From Rhodococcus maanshanensis NBRC 100610 (GTDB lineage: Bacteria > Actinomycetota > Actinomycetes > Mycobacteriales > Mycobacteriaceae), in NCBI RefSeq assembly GCF_001894865.1, contig NZ_BCXA01000020.1, positions 62,001 to 126,000 on the forward strand: a stretch of DNA of 64,000 nt, given 5' to 3'. A program made the translations under genes and the position numbers. Shown here piece by piece: positions 17,782 through 25,848 of the stretch. Numbering within the stretch: position 1 is the stretch's first letter; the number at the start of each line of letters is the position of its first letter. The notes under the pieces were generated by a model. It did no database searches. It saw only the letters and a program-made list of their open reading frames with translations, and was not told where the DNA came from.

Positions 17782-18462
17782 GTGCTCGTCACCGGATTCC
17801 CGGCCGGAGCCTTTCAGACGAACTGCTACATCCTCGCCAAGGACGGCGCGAGCGAGTGCATCGTCGTCGACCCCGGTCAGAACGCGGCCGAGCCGCTCTT
17901 CGAGTTCCTCGCGCAGTCGTCGCTGACGCCGACGGCCGTCCTGCTCACCCACGGCCACCTCGACCACACCTGGTCGGTGGAACCGGTCTGCGAGAAGTTC
18001 GGCATTCCCGCCTACATCCACCCGGAGGACCGCTACATGCTCAGCGACCCGCTGCGGGGGACCGGGCCCGCGCTGGCCGCGATGCTGGGCGACGCGGAGT
18101 TCCACGAGCCGCGGGAGGTGATCGAGCTGGCCGACGGCGACGTCCTCGAGCTGGCAGGGATGTCGATCACCGTCGATCACACCCCTGGCCACACCCAGGG
18201 GTCGGTGGTGCTCCGGACGGTGGCCGAGACCGATGACGGGCCGGTGCAGATCGCGCTGACCGGCGACACCCTGTTCAGCGGGTCCATCGGCCGCAGTGAC
18301 CTGCCGGGTGGCGATCACGAGCAGCTGCTCCGGTCGATCGCGGCGAAGCTGCTGGTCCTCGCCGACGACACCGCGGTGCTGCCGGGTCACGGCGGGTCGA
18401 CCTCGATCGGACAGGAACGGGCGTCCAACCCGTTCCTGGTTGGACTGGCCGGATCGAAGTAG
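17782..18462 (+). CDS. Metallo-beta-lactamase-fold hydrolase (glyoxalase II-like, Rv2581c type)
   Basis: This is a 226-residue metal-dependent hydrolase. The metal site THGHLDH is at residues 56-62 (His57, His59, Asp61, His62), with further ligands in VDHTPGHTQGS, ALTGDTLF and LPGHGGST. It is related to hydroxyacylglutathione hydrolases, but actinobacteria of this order lack glutathione, so the substrate is probably another thioester or is unknown. The GTG at 17782 is preceded by TAGGAGCGA. An earlier in-frame start at 17689 would run through the promoter region. It sits 15 bases upstream of hisS, as in M. tuberculosis. Confidence 0.9.
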   Translation: MLVTGFPAGAFQTNCYILAKDGASECIVVDPGQNAAEPLFEFLAQSSLTPTAVLLTHGHLDHTWSVEPVCEKFGIPAYIHPEDRYMLSDPLRGTGPALAAMLGDAEFHEPREVIELADGDVLELAGMSITVDHTPGHTQGSVVLRTVAETDDGPVQIALTGDTLFSGSIGRSDLPGGDHEQLLRSIAAKLLVLADDTAVLPGHGGSTSIGQERASNPFLVGLAGSK

Positions 18463-18477
18463 GGGAAAGTAGAAACC

Positions 18478-19758
18478 GTGAGCAAGCCCAGCAACAGCGC
18501 ATTCTCCGCCCCCAAGGGCGTTCCCGACTACGTGCCGCCTGCGTCCGCGGAGTTCGTCGCTGTCCGCGACGGTCTGACCCGCGCCGCGCGTCTCGCGGGC
18601 TACGGCCACATCGAGCTGCCCATCTTCGAGGACACCGGGCTGTTCGCTCGCGGCGTCGGTGAGTCGACCGATGTGGTCAGCAAGGAGATGTACACCTTCG
18701 CCGATCGTGGCGACCGCTCGGTGACGCTGCGGCCGGAGGGCACCGCGGGCGTGATGCGCGCGGTGATCGAGCACGCTCTCGACCGCGGACAGCTCCCGGT
18801 CAAGCTCAGCTACTCGGGACCGTTCTTCCGGTACGAGCGACCGCAGGCGGGCCGCTACCGACAGCTGCAGCAGGTGGGCGTCGAAGCGATCGGTGTCGAC
18901 GACCCGGCGCTGGACGCCGAGGTGATCGCCATCGCGGACGCAGGCTTCCGCAGCCTCGGCCTCGAGGGCTTCCGGTTGGAGATCACCTCGCTCGGCGACG
19001 ACACCTGCCGCCCCCAATACCGGGAGCTGTTGCAGGAGTTCCTGTTCGGCCTCGACCTCGACGAGGACACCCGCAGGCGTGCAGAGATCAACCCGCTGCG
19101 GGTGCTCGACGACAAGCGGCCGCACATCAAGGAGATGACCGCGGACGCGCCGCTGATGCTCGACCACCTCTCGCAGGAGGCCAAGGCGCACTTCGAGGAG
19201 GTGCTCGCACACCTGGACGCGCTCGGTGTCCCGTACGTCGTGAACCCGCGGATGGTGCGTGGCCTGGACTACTACACGAAGACCACCTTCGAGTTCGTGC
19301 ACGACGGCCTCGGCGCCCAGTCGGGCATCGGCGGTGGTGGTCGCTACGACGGCCTGATGGAGCAGCTCGGTGGGCAGCCGTTGTCGGGCATCGGTTTCGG
19401 GCTCGGCGTCGACCGCACCGTGCTGGCGCTGGCGGCCGAGGGCAAGACCGCCGGTAGCCCGGCGCGCTGCGAGGTGTTCGGGGTTCCCCTCGGCGACGAG
19501 GCGAAGGCACAGATGGTCGTGATCGCGGCGCAACTGCGCGCGGCCGGGATCCGGGTCGACATGGCCTACGGCGGCCGCGGCGTCAAGGGTGCGATGAAGG
19601 CAGCCGATCGCTCGGGGGCGAAGATCGCCCTCGTGCTCGGCGAGCGGGACATCGTGGACGGCGTGATCGGCGTCAAGGACCTCGCGACGGGTGACCAGCG
19701 GCAGGTCCAGCTCGGCGAGGTGGTCACCGAGGTCGGGGCGATCCTTGCCGACGGGTGA
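18478..19758 (+). CDS. hisS: Histidyl-tRNA synthetase
   Basis: HisS charges tRNA-His. The 426-residue class II synthetase shows [11 protein letters not shown] near the N-terminus, motif 2 ([20 protein letters not shown]), the histidine-A loop [13 protein letters not shown], the glycine-rich [17 protein letters not shown] and motif 3 ([10 protein letters not shown]). A C-terminal anticodon-binding domain follows. The GTG start follows GTAGGGGAAAG. The order MBL hydrolase-hisS is conserved in the order. Confidence 0.96.
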   Translation: MSKPSNSAFSAPKGVPDYVPPASAEFVAVRDGLTRAARLAGYGHIELPIFEDTGLFARGVGESTDVVSKEMYTFADRGDRSVTLRPEGTAGVMRAVIEHALDRGQLPVKLSYSGPFFRYERPQAGRYRQLQQVGVEAIGVDDPALDAEVIAIADAGFRSLGLEGFRLEITSLGDDTCRPQYRELLQEFLFGLDLDEDTRRRAEINPLRVLDDKRPHIKEMTADAPLMLDHLSQEAKAHFEEVLAHLDALGVPYVVNPRMVRGLDYYTKTTFEFVHDGLGAQSGIGGGGRYDGLMEQLGGQPLSGIGFGLGVDRTVLALAAEGKTAGSPARCEVFGVPLGDEAKAQMVVIAAQLRAAGIRVDMAYGGRGVKGAMKAADRSGAKIALVLGERDIVDGVIGVKDLATGDQRQVQLGEVVTEVGAILADG

Positions 19759-19771
19759 CCCCGCCGGGGCG

Positions 19772-20380
19772 GTGCCCCTCGATCTCATCCCGTCGTCGCT
19801 GATCGCGCCCCGGCTGCGCAAGCTCGCGCTGTTCGCCGTCCTGCTCGGCGTCGTGGTCGCGGTGGTCGTCGGCTTCTTCGCCTCGGCCGGAGTGGCCGTG
19901 CTGGTCGGTGCGATCATCGCGGTGCCGACGGCGTTGTCGGCGCTGCTGACCATGCGTCGGCGAATCTGGCTGACGGGCACCACGATCCATGCCCGGCACG
20001 GACTGCGCACCAGGTCGGTGGATGCGAGCCGGACGGTGAGTGCCGAGGTTGTGGTGCGTGCCGCACGGGTCAGCCAGGTCGGTGTCCGGATCGGCGACGG
20101 CAACGCTCTCGTCTCGATCCCGTTGGCCCTGTACACCGACGACGGTGGGCGCGAACTCGACCTGCTCGGGCTGCGGGCGCTGGCCGATGCGCTGAACGCG
20201 GGCGAACTGGCCCCGGCGGTGGCCATCGCCTCGGTCCTGATCGGGCAGCTGCGCGCCGAGGCTCGCGGGGCCGGGCTGGAGGAGCGGCCGCTCTACCGGG
20301 CGGTGCTGACCGCGCGCGAGGCGGGCCGGGTGCCGCAGACCGTTCTCAGCGACCACGAGGTCGCCGGGTTGGCGGACTGA
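19772..20380 (+). CDS. Two-helix membrane protein, unknown function
   Basis: The protein has 202 residues from GTG 19772, the best start after hisS; an earlier in-frame start would overlap hisS. Two adjacent membrane helices (about residues 17-60) form a hairpin. They are followed by a beta-rich segment (RRIWLTGTTIHARHGLRTRS and VSAEVVVRAARVSQVGVRIG) that resembles a bacterial PH-like domain, though this is only an impression. The C-terminal half is helical (ALADALNAGELAPAVAIASV). Its position between hisS and a CHAP protein suggests an operon. I cannot assign a function. Confidence 0.65.
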   Translation: MPLDLIPSSLIAPRLRKLALFAVLLGVVVAVVVGFFASAGVAVLVGAIIAVPTALSALLTMRRRIWLTGTTIHARHGLRTRSVDASRTVSAEVVVRAARVSQVGVRIGDGNALVSIPLALYTDDGGRELDLLGLRALADALNAGELAPAVAIASVLIGQLRAEARGAGLEERPLYRAVLTAREAGRVPQTVLSDHEVAGLAD

Positions 20381-20387
20381 TCCGGCC

Positions 20388-20984
20388 ATGACCGTGCCAG
20401 AGTCCTCCCGCCGCCGTCGTCTCACCGTCTGGATCGTGGCCGGCCTCGCCGCGCTCGCCGTCGTCGTGGTCGGGGTGCTGTGGGCGGCACCGACCCGCTA
20501 TCTGCCCTGGGACACCACCGATTTCCCGGCGGTCGACCTGGCGGCGTTGACGCCGGCCCAGGCGCGGGTCGTCACCCTCCTCGAGGACGAGCACCGGAGC
20601 CAACGCCCGGGCACGTTCTACGCCGAAGGGGTCGAGGAACCCTGGTGCGCGGACTTCGTGAGCTGGATCATGCGGGAGGCGCAGCAGCCGCTGTCGAATC
20701 CGAACTCCGGTCACTGGCGGATTCCAGGGGTGTACACGCTGCAGGCGTACTACGAATCGCAGGGCCGGTTCGAGCCGGTCGACGGCGGCTACCGCCCGAC
20801 GGTCGGCGACGTCGTGCTCTACAACAACCGCAGCTGGGTCGGCCAGCACACCAACATCATCGTGGCGGTCGACGGCGACACCGCAACGACGGTCGGAGGC
20901 AACGAGTTCGGCCGGATCCGGGTGCACACGCTCGACTGGTCGAGCGACTCCGCAGTGGTCGGGTTCGGCCGGCTCGCTTCCTGA
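20388..20984 (+). CDS. CHAP-domain (NlpC/P60-like) amidase, membrane-anchored
   Basis: The 198-residue protein has one N-terminal membrane helix (about residues 13-33) and an exported CHAP-like papain-fold domain. The catalytic Cys87 lies in EEPWCADFVSWI and a candidate His154 in VGQHTNIIVAV, with DVVLY before and TVGGNEFG after. Such domains cut peptidoglycan peptides or amide bonds at the wall. The domain is the only module, so it may be a small wall hydrolase. It starts at ATG 20388, 7 bases after the preceding gene. Confidence 0.8.
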   Translation: MTVPESSRRRRLTVWIVAGLAALAVVVVGVLWAAPTRYLPWDTTDFPAVDLAALTPAQARVVTLLEDEHRSQRPGTFYAEGVEEPWCADFVSWIMREAQQPLSNPNSGHWRIPGVYTLQAYYESQGRFEPVDGGYRPTVGDVVLYNNRSWVGQHTNIIVAVDGDTATTVGGNEFGRIRVHTLDWSSDSAVVGFGRLAS

Positions 20985-21012
20985 CCGGCTCCCGTCGCCA
21001 CGCATGTCTTGG

Positions 21013-21053
21013 GTGTGGAGCCGCCACGGTCGGGGGTCGGGGCGGCGCCACAC
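21013..21053. terminator. Hairpin between convergent CHAP and tetR genes
   Basis: GTGTGG-A-GCCGCC (21013-21025) pairs with GGCGGC-G-CCACAC (21041-21053), with one internal A/G mismatch and a 15-base loop. It lies in the 146-base gap between convergent genes and could act for both. Confidence 0.6.
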
Positions 21054-21130
21054 GTCATTGGTACTGCAGCGCCGCGCCGATCGAAAGCGTTTCCCTTCGA
21101 AATGGGGGAACGACTAGGGGAACGCCGCGA

Positions 21131-21823
21131 TTAGGGGATTTGCCCCGGCGCAGTCGACCGGACAGTGTCCAGCAACCGCTGCGCTTGGGCCCGAAGGGAT
21201 TCGGCGTCGTGCCGGCCCAGCACCCGGAGACCGGCCTCGGCAAGCTGAACAGGGGACTGCTCGACGGTGCCGGTGCCGCCGCCCTCGGCGTCGCTGCGCT
21301 CGTTGATCACCGTTTCCACGATCCGGAACGGCAGGCCCGCACGGGACTCGTCGTCGGAACCGAGTTCCGTGAGCACCCCGGCCGCGAGCTCACGGTACCG
21401 GCGGCGCAGCTGCTGGCGTTCCGCCCGGAACCGGGAGAAGCGCTCGGTGCGCAGCTCGGGCAGCAGGTATAGGGCGCCGAGGTTCCACCGCCCCGCCATC
21501 AGCTGGCCGCTGTCGAAAAGGAGCAACGCGTACAACCGCACCGCCGCGGGCTCCGTTGTCGCCGCGAGTCGGTTGGCCAGCTCAAGCGGGGCGGTCACGG
21601 TCTGCTCGAGCAGGGCCGCCAGGATGTCGTCCTTGGTGGCGAAGTGGTGGTACAGCGACGCCTGCCGCATCCCGACCGTCTCGGCGATCTGCCGGGTCGA
21701 GGTCGACGAGAATCCCTTGGTGGTGAACAATTCCGCGGCGGCGTCGAGGATCTCGGCCTGTGCGGTGGGGCCGGGCCTGCGCTGTTTCGTCAGGCGGGGT
21801 CGTCCCGGGCCGGCGTTGGTCAC
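21131..21823 (-). CDS. TetR-family transcriptional regulator
   Basis: This 230-residue TetR protein has the N-terminal helix-turn-helix (AEILDAAAELFTTKGFSSTS, then TRQIAETVGMRQASLYHHFA) and a helical ligand-binding domain. It is the last gene of a minus-strand chain; its GTG overlaps the fic stop by 4 bases. The operon it most likely controls is the divergent permease/DUF1989/carboxyltransferase/allophanate hydrolase operon. TetR proteins are often found beside such urea/guanidine clusters, and a perfect palindrome at 24284-24297 is a good operator candidate. The inducer would be the nitrogen substrate or a product; this is inference. Confidence 0.88.
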   Translation of the reverse strand: MTNAGPGRPRLTKQRRPGPTAQAEILDAAAELFTTKGFSSTSTRQIAETVGMRQASLYHHFATKDDILAALLEQTVTAPLELANRLAATTEPAAVRLYALLLFDSGQLMAGRWNLGALYLLPELRTERFSRFRAERQQLRRRYRELAAGVLTELGSDDESRAGLPFRIVETVINERSDAEGGGTGTVEQSPVQLAEAGLRVLGRHDAESLRAQAQRLLDTVRSTAPGQIP

Positions 21824-22674
21824 GCTTCCATCCTGTCAGTACGTGGGGCGAGTGCGCGGCTGAAGATCGGGATCAGCGGTCGGGGTGAGGGTTCACCGGA
21901 GCGACGGAACGGCGCCGAGTCCCTCGAGGCATCAGTCCAGTCGCGGGCGCTCACCGCGGACAGATCGAGCCGGAACGGGGTCAGCGCCGCCAACTGGTGC
22001 AGGAACAGCGTCGCGGTCCGGCCGTTGCCCTCGCGGAACGGGTGGGCGTGGTTGAGGGTGGCGTAGATCCGCGCGAGCGTGAAGGCGAGCGCGCCCCGGT
22101 CGGGTGTCGTCCAGTCGGCGTCGGCGATGTACCCGGCGACGAGGCCGAGGTAGTCGTCGATCGCGGGGACCGGGGCGAACTCGTTGCCGCGCTTGGTGAT
22201 GTCGACGAACCGCGTCTGCCCGGCCCACGCGAACACGTCGCCGAACACGTGCTGGTGCAGTTCGCGCAGGTGGGTACCGTCGAAGCCGGAACCGACCTCC
22301 GGCCGGCCGTCGTGCACCTGGAGGATGCGAACGGCGGTCGCGGTGAACTCGATCGAACGCAGTGCGGCGCCGTCTCGGTAGTCGAAGTTGTTCCGCAGCA
22401 CCCGGGTTCCCGGGACCAGGTACGGGTGACGCCGCAGGATCAGGCGCCGACGTGGCGGCACGGCGACGCGGAAGGTGTCGGCCTCGGCGCGGCAGTTCAT
22501 CAGGTAGCTGCCGACGGTGAGCTCGCTGAGCAACACGGCGACGAGATCAGCGATCTGGTCCGGGCGCGGTTCCCAGCCCTCGAGGCACTCGGCCGCGACG
22601 GTCTGGTCCACCGCGCGCGTCTGTCGTTCGTCGAGCCGGGTGAACAGGGCAGGCCAGCGCTCCGAGGTGTTCAT
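21820..22674 (-). CDS. Fic-domain protein with N-terminal VbhA-like segment
   Basis: Fic enzymes usually transfer AMP from ATP to target hydroxyls. The catalytic motif is complete: HPFREGNGRT at residues 211-220 matches HPFx(D/E)GNGR. It is preceded by the usual HPYLVPGTRVLRNNF and HQHVFGDVFAWAGQTRF segments. Residues 15-57 (ERQTRAVDQTVAAECLEGWE and following) resemble the VbhA antitoxin domain. The inhibitory motif (S/T)xxxE(G/N) appears as A28-E-C-L-E32-G33, keeping Glu and Gly but with Ala for Ser/Thr. Both ends overlap neighbours by 4 bases (nucleotidyltransferase upstream, tetR downstream), so all three are co-translated. The target is unknown. The fused inhibitor suggests a regulated enzyme rather than a free toxin. 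Confidence 0.88.
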   Translation of the reverse strand: MNTSERWPALFTRLDERQTRAVDQTVAAECLEGWEPRPDQIADLVAVLLSELTVGSYLMNCRAEADTFRVAVPPRRRLILRRHPYLVPGTRVLRNNFDYRDGAALRSIEFTATAVRILQVHDGRPEVGSGFDGTHLRELHQHVFGDVFAWAGQTRFVDITKRGNEFAPVPAIDDYLGLVAGYIADADWTTPDRGALAFTLARIYATLNHAHPFREGNGRTATLFLHQLAALTPFRLDLSAVSARDWTDASRDSAPFRRSGEPSPRPLIPIFSRALAPRTDRMEA

Positions 22675-24131
22675 GCGCCGGGGCCTGCGTAGGCGAGCTT
22701 GCGCTGCACTCCCGCTATCTCGCGGACGGCGTTCGCGAGCAGGCTGCGGTAGAGCGGGGTGAGCGAGGCGATGGTGAGCTCGTCGGTGATCGGTAACCCC
22801 TGTTCGAGTTGCTCGCACTGGTGGCGCAGCCGGATCTGTTGCAGGACGTCGAAGGATTCCGCCAGGATCCGGGCGTCGTCGTCCGGTAGGAATCCGGTGC
22901 CGGCCGCGGCCTGCAGGCGCGCGGGGGTCGAACCGCCGCCGAGCCCGGCGGCCAGGCCCGCCCAGCGTGCGATGTTGACGATCGGCATCACACCCTGCGA
23001 TTTCAGGTTCACCGAATCGGTCCGCCGGGTGAGGATCTGGCGCAGCGAGTGGATGCGGACCTTGTCCTCGACCGCCTCGCGGAGCAGGAGCTTCATCGCC
23101 GCGGGGGTGGCGCGGGTTCGCGCGGAGACCGGAGCGGACAGGTCGAGGTCGTCGTCTCCCCAGGTGACCCGGCTGTCGGTGAGCAGGGAGATCATCAGGA
23201 CCCCCTTGTCCTCGTACGGATCCGCGATCCACCGCTCCGCGGCCTGCGACCATGCCCCTGCGGACCGCGCGAAACGCGGTCGCGCGGCGGTGGCACCCTT
23301 CTCGTCGGACGGGAAGCCGCACCGGTCGAGGAGGCGGTGCACCCGTGCGGCCGCGGCCATCAGTTCCGTGTCGGTGTCCGGCCGCTCGTCCTCGTCCGCC
23401 CACACCAGGGCGCTGTCGACGTCGGAGCCGGGCATCGCCTCGCGGCGGGCGACGCTGCCGAGCGAGAGCCACGTGAACGGTGTGCGGCCGGACCGGGCGG
23501 ACCCGGTCTCGAGGTGCAGGGCCTGCGCGGCTGCGGCGTCGACGATCACCGAGAGGATCGCGGAGACGTCGAGCGGTGCGACCCTGGCCCGCCAGAGACC
23601 GAGCACCAGCTCGGGCACCTGGGCGGTCGCCGAGACCAGCGCGTCCGGGGTGTCGGACCTGGACACGGCGGCGCGGAGCAAGAACCCGCTGCGGGTCGCG
23701 GTGGCCAGCAGGTCGCCGTCCTCGAGGACGCCGAGCAGCGCACCCGTCTCGGACAGCACCGGCATGTGCCGCACCCCCCGCTCGAGCATGTCCATCAGGA
23801 CGTCCGCGCCGAGCCGGTCCGCGGACACGGTGCGGGCGGGCGCCGTCATCACGGCCGACACCGGCGTGTGGGTGCCGAGCCCGGCGGCCACCACCCGCCT
23901 GCGCAGGTCGCCATCGGTGAAGATCCCGTGCGAGCCGCCGCCGAGCGGGACGAGGACGTAGCGGCGACCCTCGCGGGTCATCAGCTCGGCCGCCTCGCGC
24001 GCGGTGCTGTCGGGGGCACAGGTCAGCGCTGGTCCGCGCAGCAGCTCGCCTGCCCGGCGCATCGCCGGGTCGCGGACGACCAGCGGGGCGACGGATGCCC
24101 CGCCACCGTCCTTCCCCTGCACGGCTCTCAT
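22671..24131 (-). CDS. CBS-pair and DUF294 putative nucleotidyltransferase
   Basis: The 486-residue protein has two CBS domains (about residues 33-80 and 92-145), which usually bind adenine nucleotides. A DUF294 nucleotidyltransferase domain follows, with the GlnD-like motif WLSLGSVARREAMPGSDVDS at 221-240 and its Asp pair in SDVD. The DUF294 C-terminal helical domain fills the rest (ILTRRTDSVNLKSQGVMPIV; LYRSLLANAVREIAGVQRKL). Many relatives also carry a cyclic-nucleotide-binding domain, which is absent here. ATG 24131 is chosen over GTG 24137 because AGAGGA lies 7 bases upstream. It leads the fic-tetR chain and is divergent from the guanidine/urea operon. Its substrate is unknown; a PII-like or protein modification role is inference from GlnD. 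Confidence 0.85.
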   Translation of the reverse strand: MRAVQGKDGGGASVAPLVVRDPAMRRAGELLRGPALTCAPDSTAREAAELMTREGRRYVLVPLGGGSHGIFTDGDLRRRVVAAGLGTHTPVSAVMTAPARTVSADRLGADVLMDMLERGVRHMPVLSETGALLGVLEDGDLLATATRSGFLLRAAVSRSDTPDALVSATAQVPELVLGLWRARVAPLDVSAILSVIVDAAAAQALHLETGSARSGRTPFTWLSLGSVARREAMPGSDVDSALVWADEDERPDTDTELMAAAARVHRLLDRCGFPSDEKGATAARPRFARSAGAWSQAAERWIADPYEDKGVLMISLLTDSRVTWGDDDLDLSAPVSARTRATPAAMKLLLREAVEDKVRIHSLRQILTRRTDSVNLKSQGVMPIVNIARWAGLAAGLGGGSTPARLQAAAGTGFLPDDDARILAESFDVLQQIRLRHQCEQLEQGLPITDELTIASLTPLYRSLLANAVREIAGVQRKLAYAGPGA

Positions 24132-24283
24132 GGGCACATCCTCTCAGGACTCGATCCTCCGGTGCCGCAGGCGGCGACGGTGAGCAGTCCGCAATACCGG
24201 CGTAACGAATGACATTGAGACGCAACGGAAAGCTCGAACCTCGAAACGTGCGGGACACCCATGCGCACCGGCCGGACGGAAAA

Positions 24284-24297
24284 CTGTCAACTGACAG
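24284..24297. promoter_or_regulatory. Perfect palindrome, candidate TetR operator between divergent operons
   Basis: CTGTCAACTGACAG is a perfect 6-2-6 inverted repeat 31 bases before the permease ATG, inside the AT-richer part of the 197-base divergent region. Its position suits control of the permease operon, and possibly of the nucleotidyltransferase-fic-tetR operon. Assignment to the TetR protein at 21131-21823 is inference. Confidence 0.6.
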
Positions 24298-24328
24298 ATA
24301 CTCCGCCGCCCGCCTCGCAGGAGAGCCC

Positions 24329-25846
24329 ATGACGACCGTCGCTTCTCAGTCCAAGGACCACGACGACCTGGCGGAATTCGGGTACGAACAACAGCTGCAT
24401 CGGTCGCTGGGCAAATTCGCCTCCTTCGCGGCCGGCTTCTCCTTCGTCTCGATCCTGACCACCATCTTTCAGCTGTTCGGTCTCGGTTTCAGCTTCGCAG
24501 GACCAGCGTTCTTCTGGGCCTGGCCGTGCGTGTTCATCGGCCAGTTCATGGTTGCCCTCTGCTTCGCCGAACTCGCCGCCCGATACCCGATCTCGGGCGC
24601 GATCTACCAGTGGTCGCGGCGAATGGGCGGCGAGCTCGTCGGGTGGTTCGCCGGCTGGTTCATGATCCTGGCCCAGATCGTCACGGCCTCCGCCGCGGCC
24701 ATCGCGCTGCAGGTCGTGCTGCCGACGGTGTGGAGCGGATTCCAGATCGTCGGCGAGGACAGCGCCCTGACCTCCCCGAGCGGCGCCGCGAACGCGGTCC
24801 TGCTCGGCTCCGTGCTGCTGGTGCTGACGACCACCATCAACTGCATCGGCGTCAACTGGATGTCGCGGATCAACAACATCGGTGTCACCTGCGAGATCAT
24901 CGGCGTCATCGCGGTTGTCGGGATGTTCTTCACCCACGCCCAGCGCGGGCCCGACGTCGTGTTCGACACGGGCGAGGCCGGCACCCAGCCGGGGTACATC
25001 TGGGCCTGGATCGTCTCCGGGCTGATGGCCGCCTACGTGATGGTCGGGTTCGGATCGGCGGGTGAACTCGCGGAGGAGACCCGCAACCCACGCCGGGTCG
25101 CTCCCCGCACCATCCGGCTCGCACTCTCGGTCTCCGCCATCGGCGGCGGCCTGATGATCGTCGGCGCGTTGATGGCGGCGCCGAGCCTGACCGACGGCCG
25201 CCTCGCAACCGAGGGCCTGCCGTACGTGCTGACCTCGATCCTGTCCTCGCCGTGGGGAACGTTGCTGCTGATCGACGTCGCCATCGCGGTGTTCGTGTGC
25301 ACCCTCGCCATCCAGACCGCGGCCTCGCGGCTGATGTTCTCGATGGCCCGCGACGGCCGACTGCCCGCCTCGCCGGTGCTGGCCCGGGTCAATCCCCGCA
25401 CGGGGACCCCGATCGCGCCCTCCGTCCTGATCGGCGTGCTGTGCGTCGCGGTGCTGGCCGTCAACGTCGGCAACTCCGCGATCTTCACCACCCTCTCGAG
25501 CGTGTGCATCGTGCTGATCTACCTGGCCTACCTCATGGTGACCGTGCCGTTGCTGGTGCGCAGGCTCGGTGGCTGGCCGAGCGGCGGGCCGCAGGTGGAC
25601 GCGGAGGGCCGTCCGCTGTTCTCGCTCGGGAAGTTCGGGATCCCCGTCAACGTCGCGGCGGTCCTCTACGGCGCGCTCATGGTCGTCAACCTGTCCTGGC
25701 CACGCGCGGAGATCTTCAACCCGACAGGCGAATTCCCCCTCCTGCAATGGGCCGCGCCGCTCACCGTCGCGGCGGTGGTGCTCGTCGGAGCCCTCTGCTA
25801 CCCGCGCGGCAAGACCGTACCGAACCCCGTCACGATCGGAGCCTGA
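24329..25846 (+). CDS. APC-family permease, probably for guanidine, urea or related amino compound
   Basis: The 505-residue protein has about twelve hydrophobic segments and the amino acid-polyamine-organocation signature (GPAFFWAWPCVFIGQFMVAL, FAELAARYPISGAIYQWSRR, GSAGELAEETRNPRR). ATG 24329 follows CAGGAGAG; an upstream start at 24209 would span the palindrome and the promoter. It is first in an operon with two DUF1989 proteins, a carboxyltransferase and allophanate hydrolase. This makes a nitrogenous substrate feeding that pathway likely, but the exact solute cannot be read from the sequence. The next gene starts two bases after its stop. Confidence 0.88.
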   Translation: MTTVASQSKDHDDLAEFGYEQQLHRSLGKFASFAAGFSFVSILTTIFQLFGLGFSFAGPAFFWAWPCVFIGQFMVALCFAELAARYPISGAIYQWSRRMGGELVGWFAGWFMILAQIVTASAAAIALQVVLPTVWSGFQIVGEDSALTSPSGAANAVLLGSVLLVLTTTINCIGVNWMSRINNIGVTCEIIGVIAVVGMFFTHAQRGPDVVFDTGEAGTQPGYIWAWIVSGLMAAYVMVGFGSAGELAEETRNPRRVAPRTIRLALSVSAIGGGLMIVGALMAAPSLTDGRLATEGLPYVLTSILSSPWGTLLLIDVAIAVFVCTLAIQTAASRLMFSMARDGRLPASPVLARVNPRTGTPIAPSVLIGVLCVAVLAVNVGNSAIFTTLSSVCIVLIYLAYLMVTVPLLVRRLGGWPSGGPQVDAEGRPLFSLGKFGIPVNVAAVLYGALMVVNLSWPRAEIFNPTGEFPLLQWAAPLTVAAVVLVGALCYPRGKTVPNPVTIGA

Positions 25847-25848
25847 CA

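Noticed and set aside
21160-21175. GGAC-N3-GTCC inverted repeat inside tetR
   Set aside because: Lies in coding sequence, imperfect, and of a kind expected by chance in GC-rich DNA.
24132-24328. Guanidine (ykkC-type) riboswitch before the permease operon
   Set aside because: Such elements often precede these genes, but I could not find the conserved core sequences or stems; a palindrome explains regulation better.
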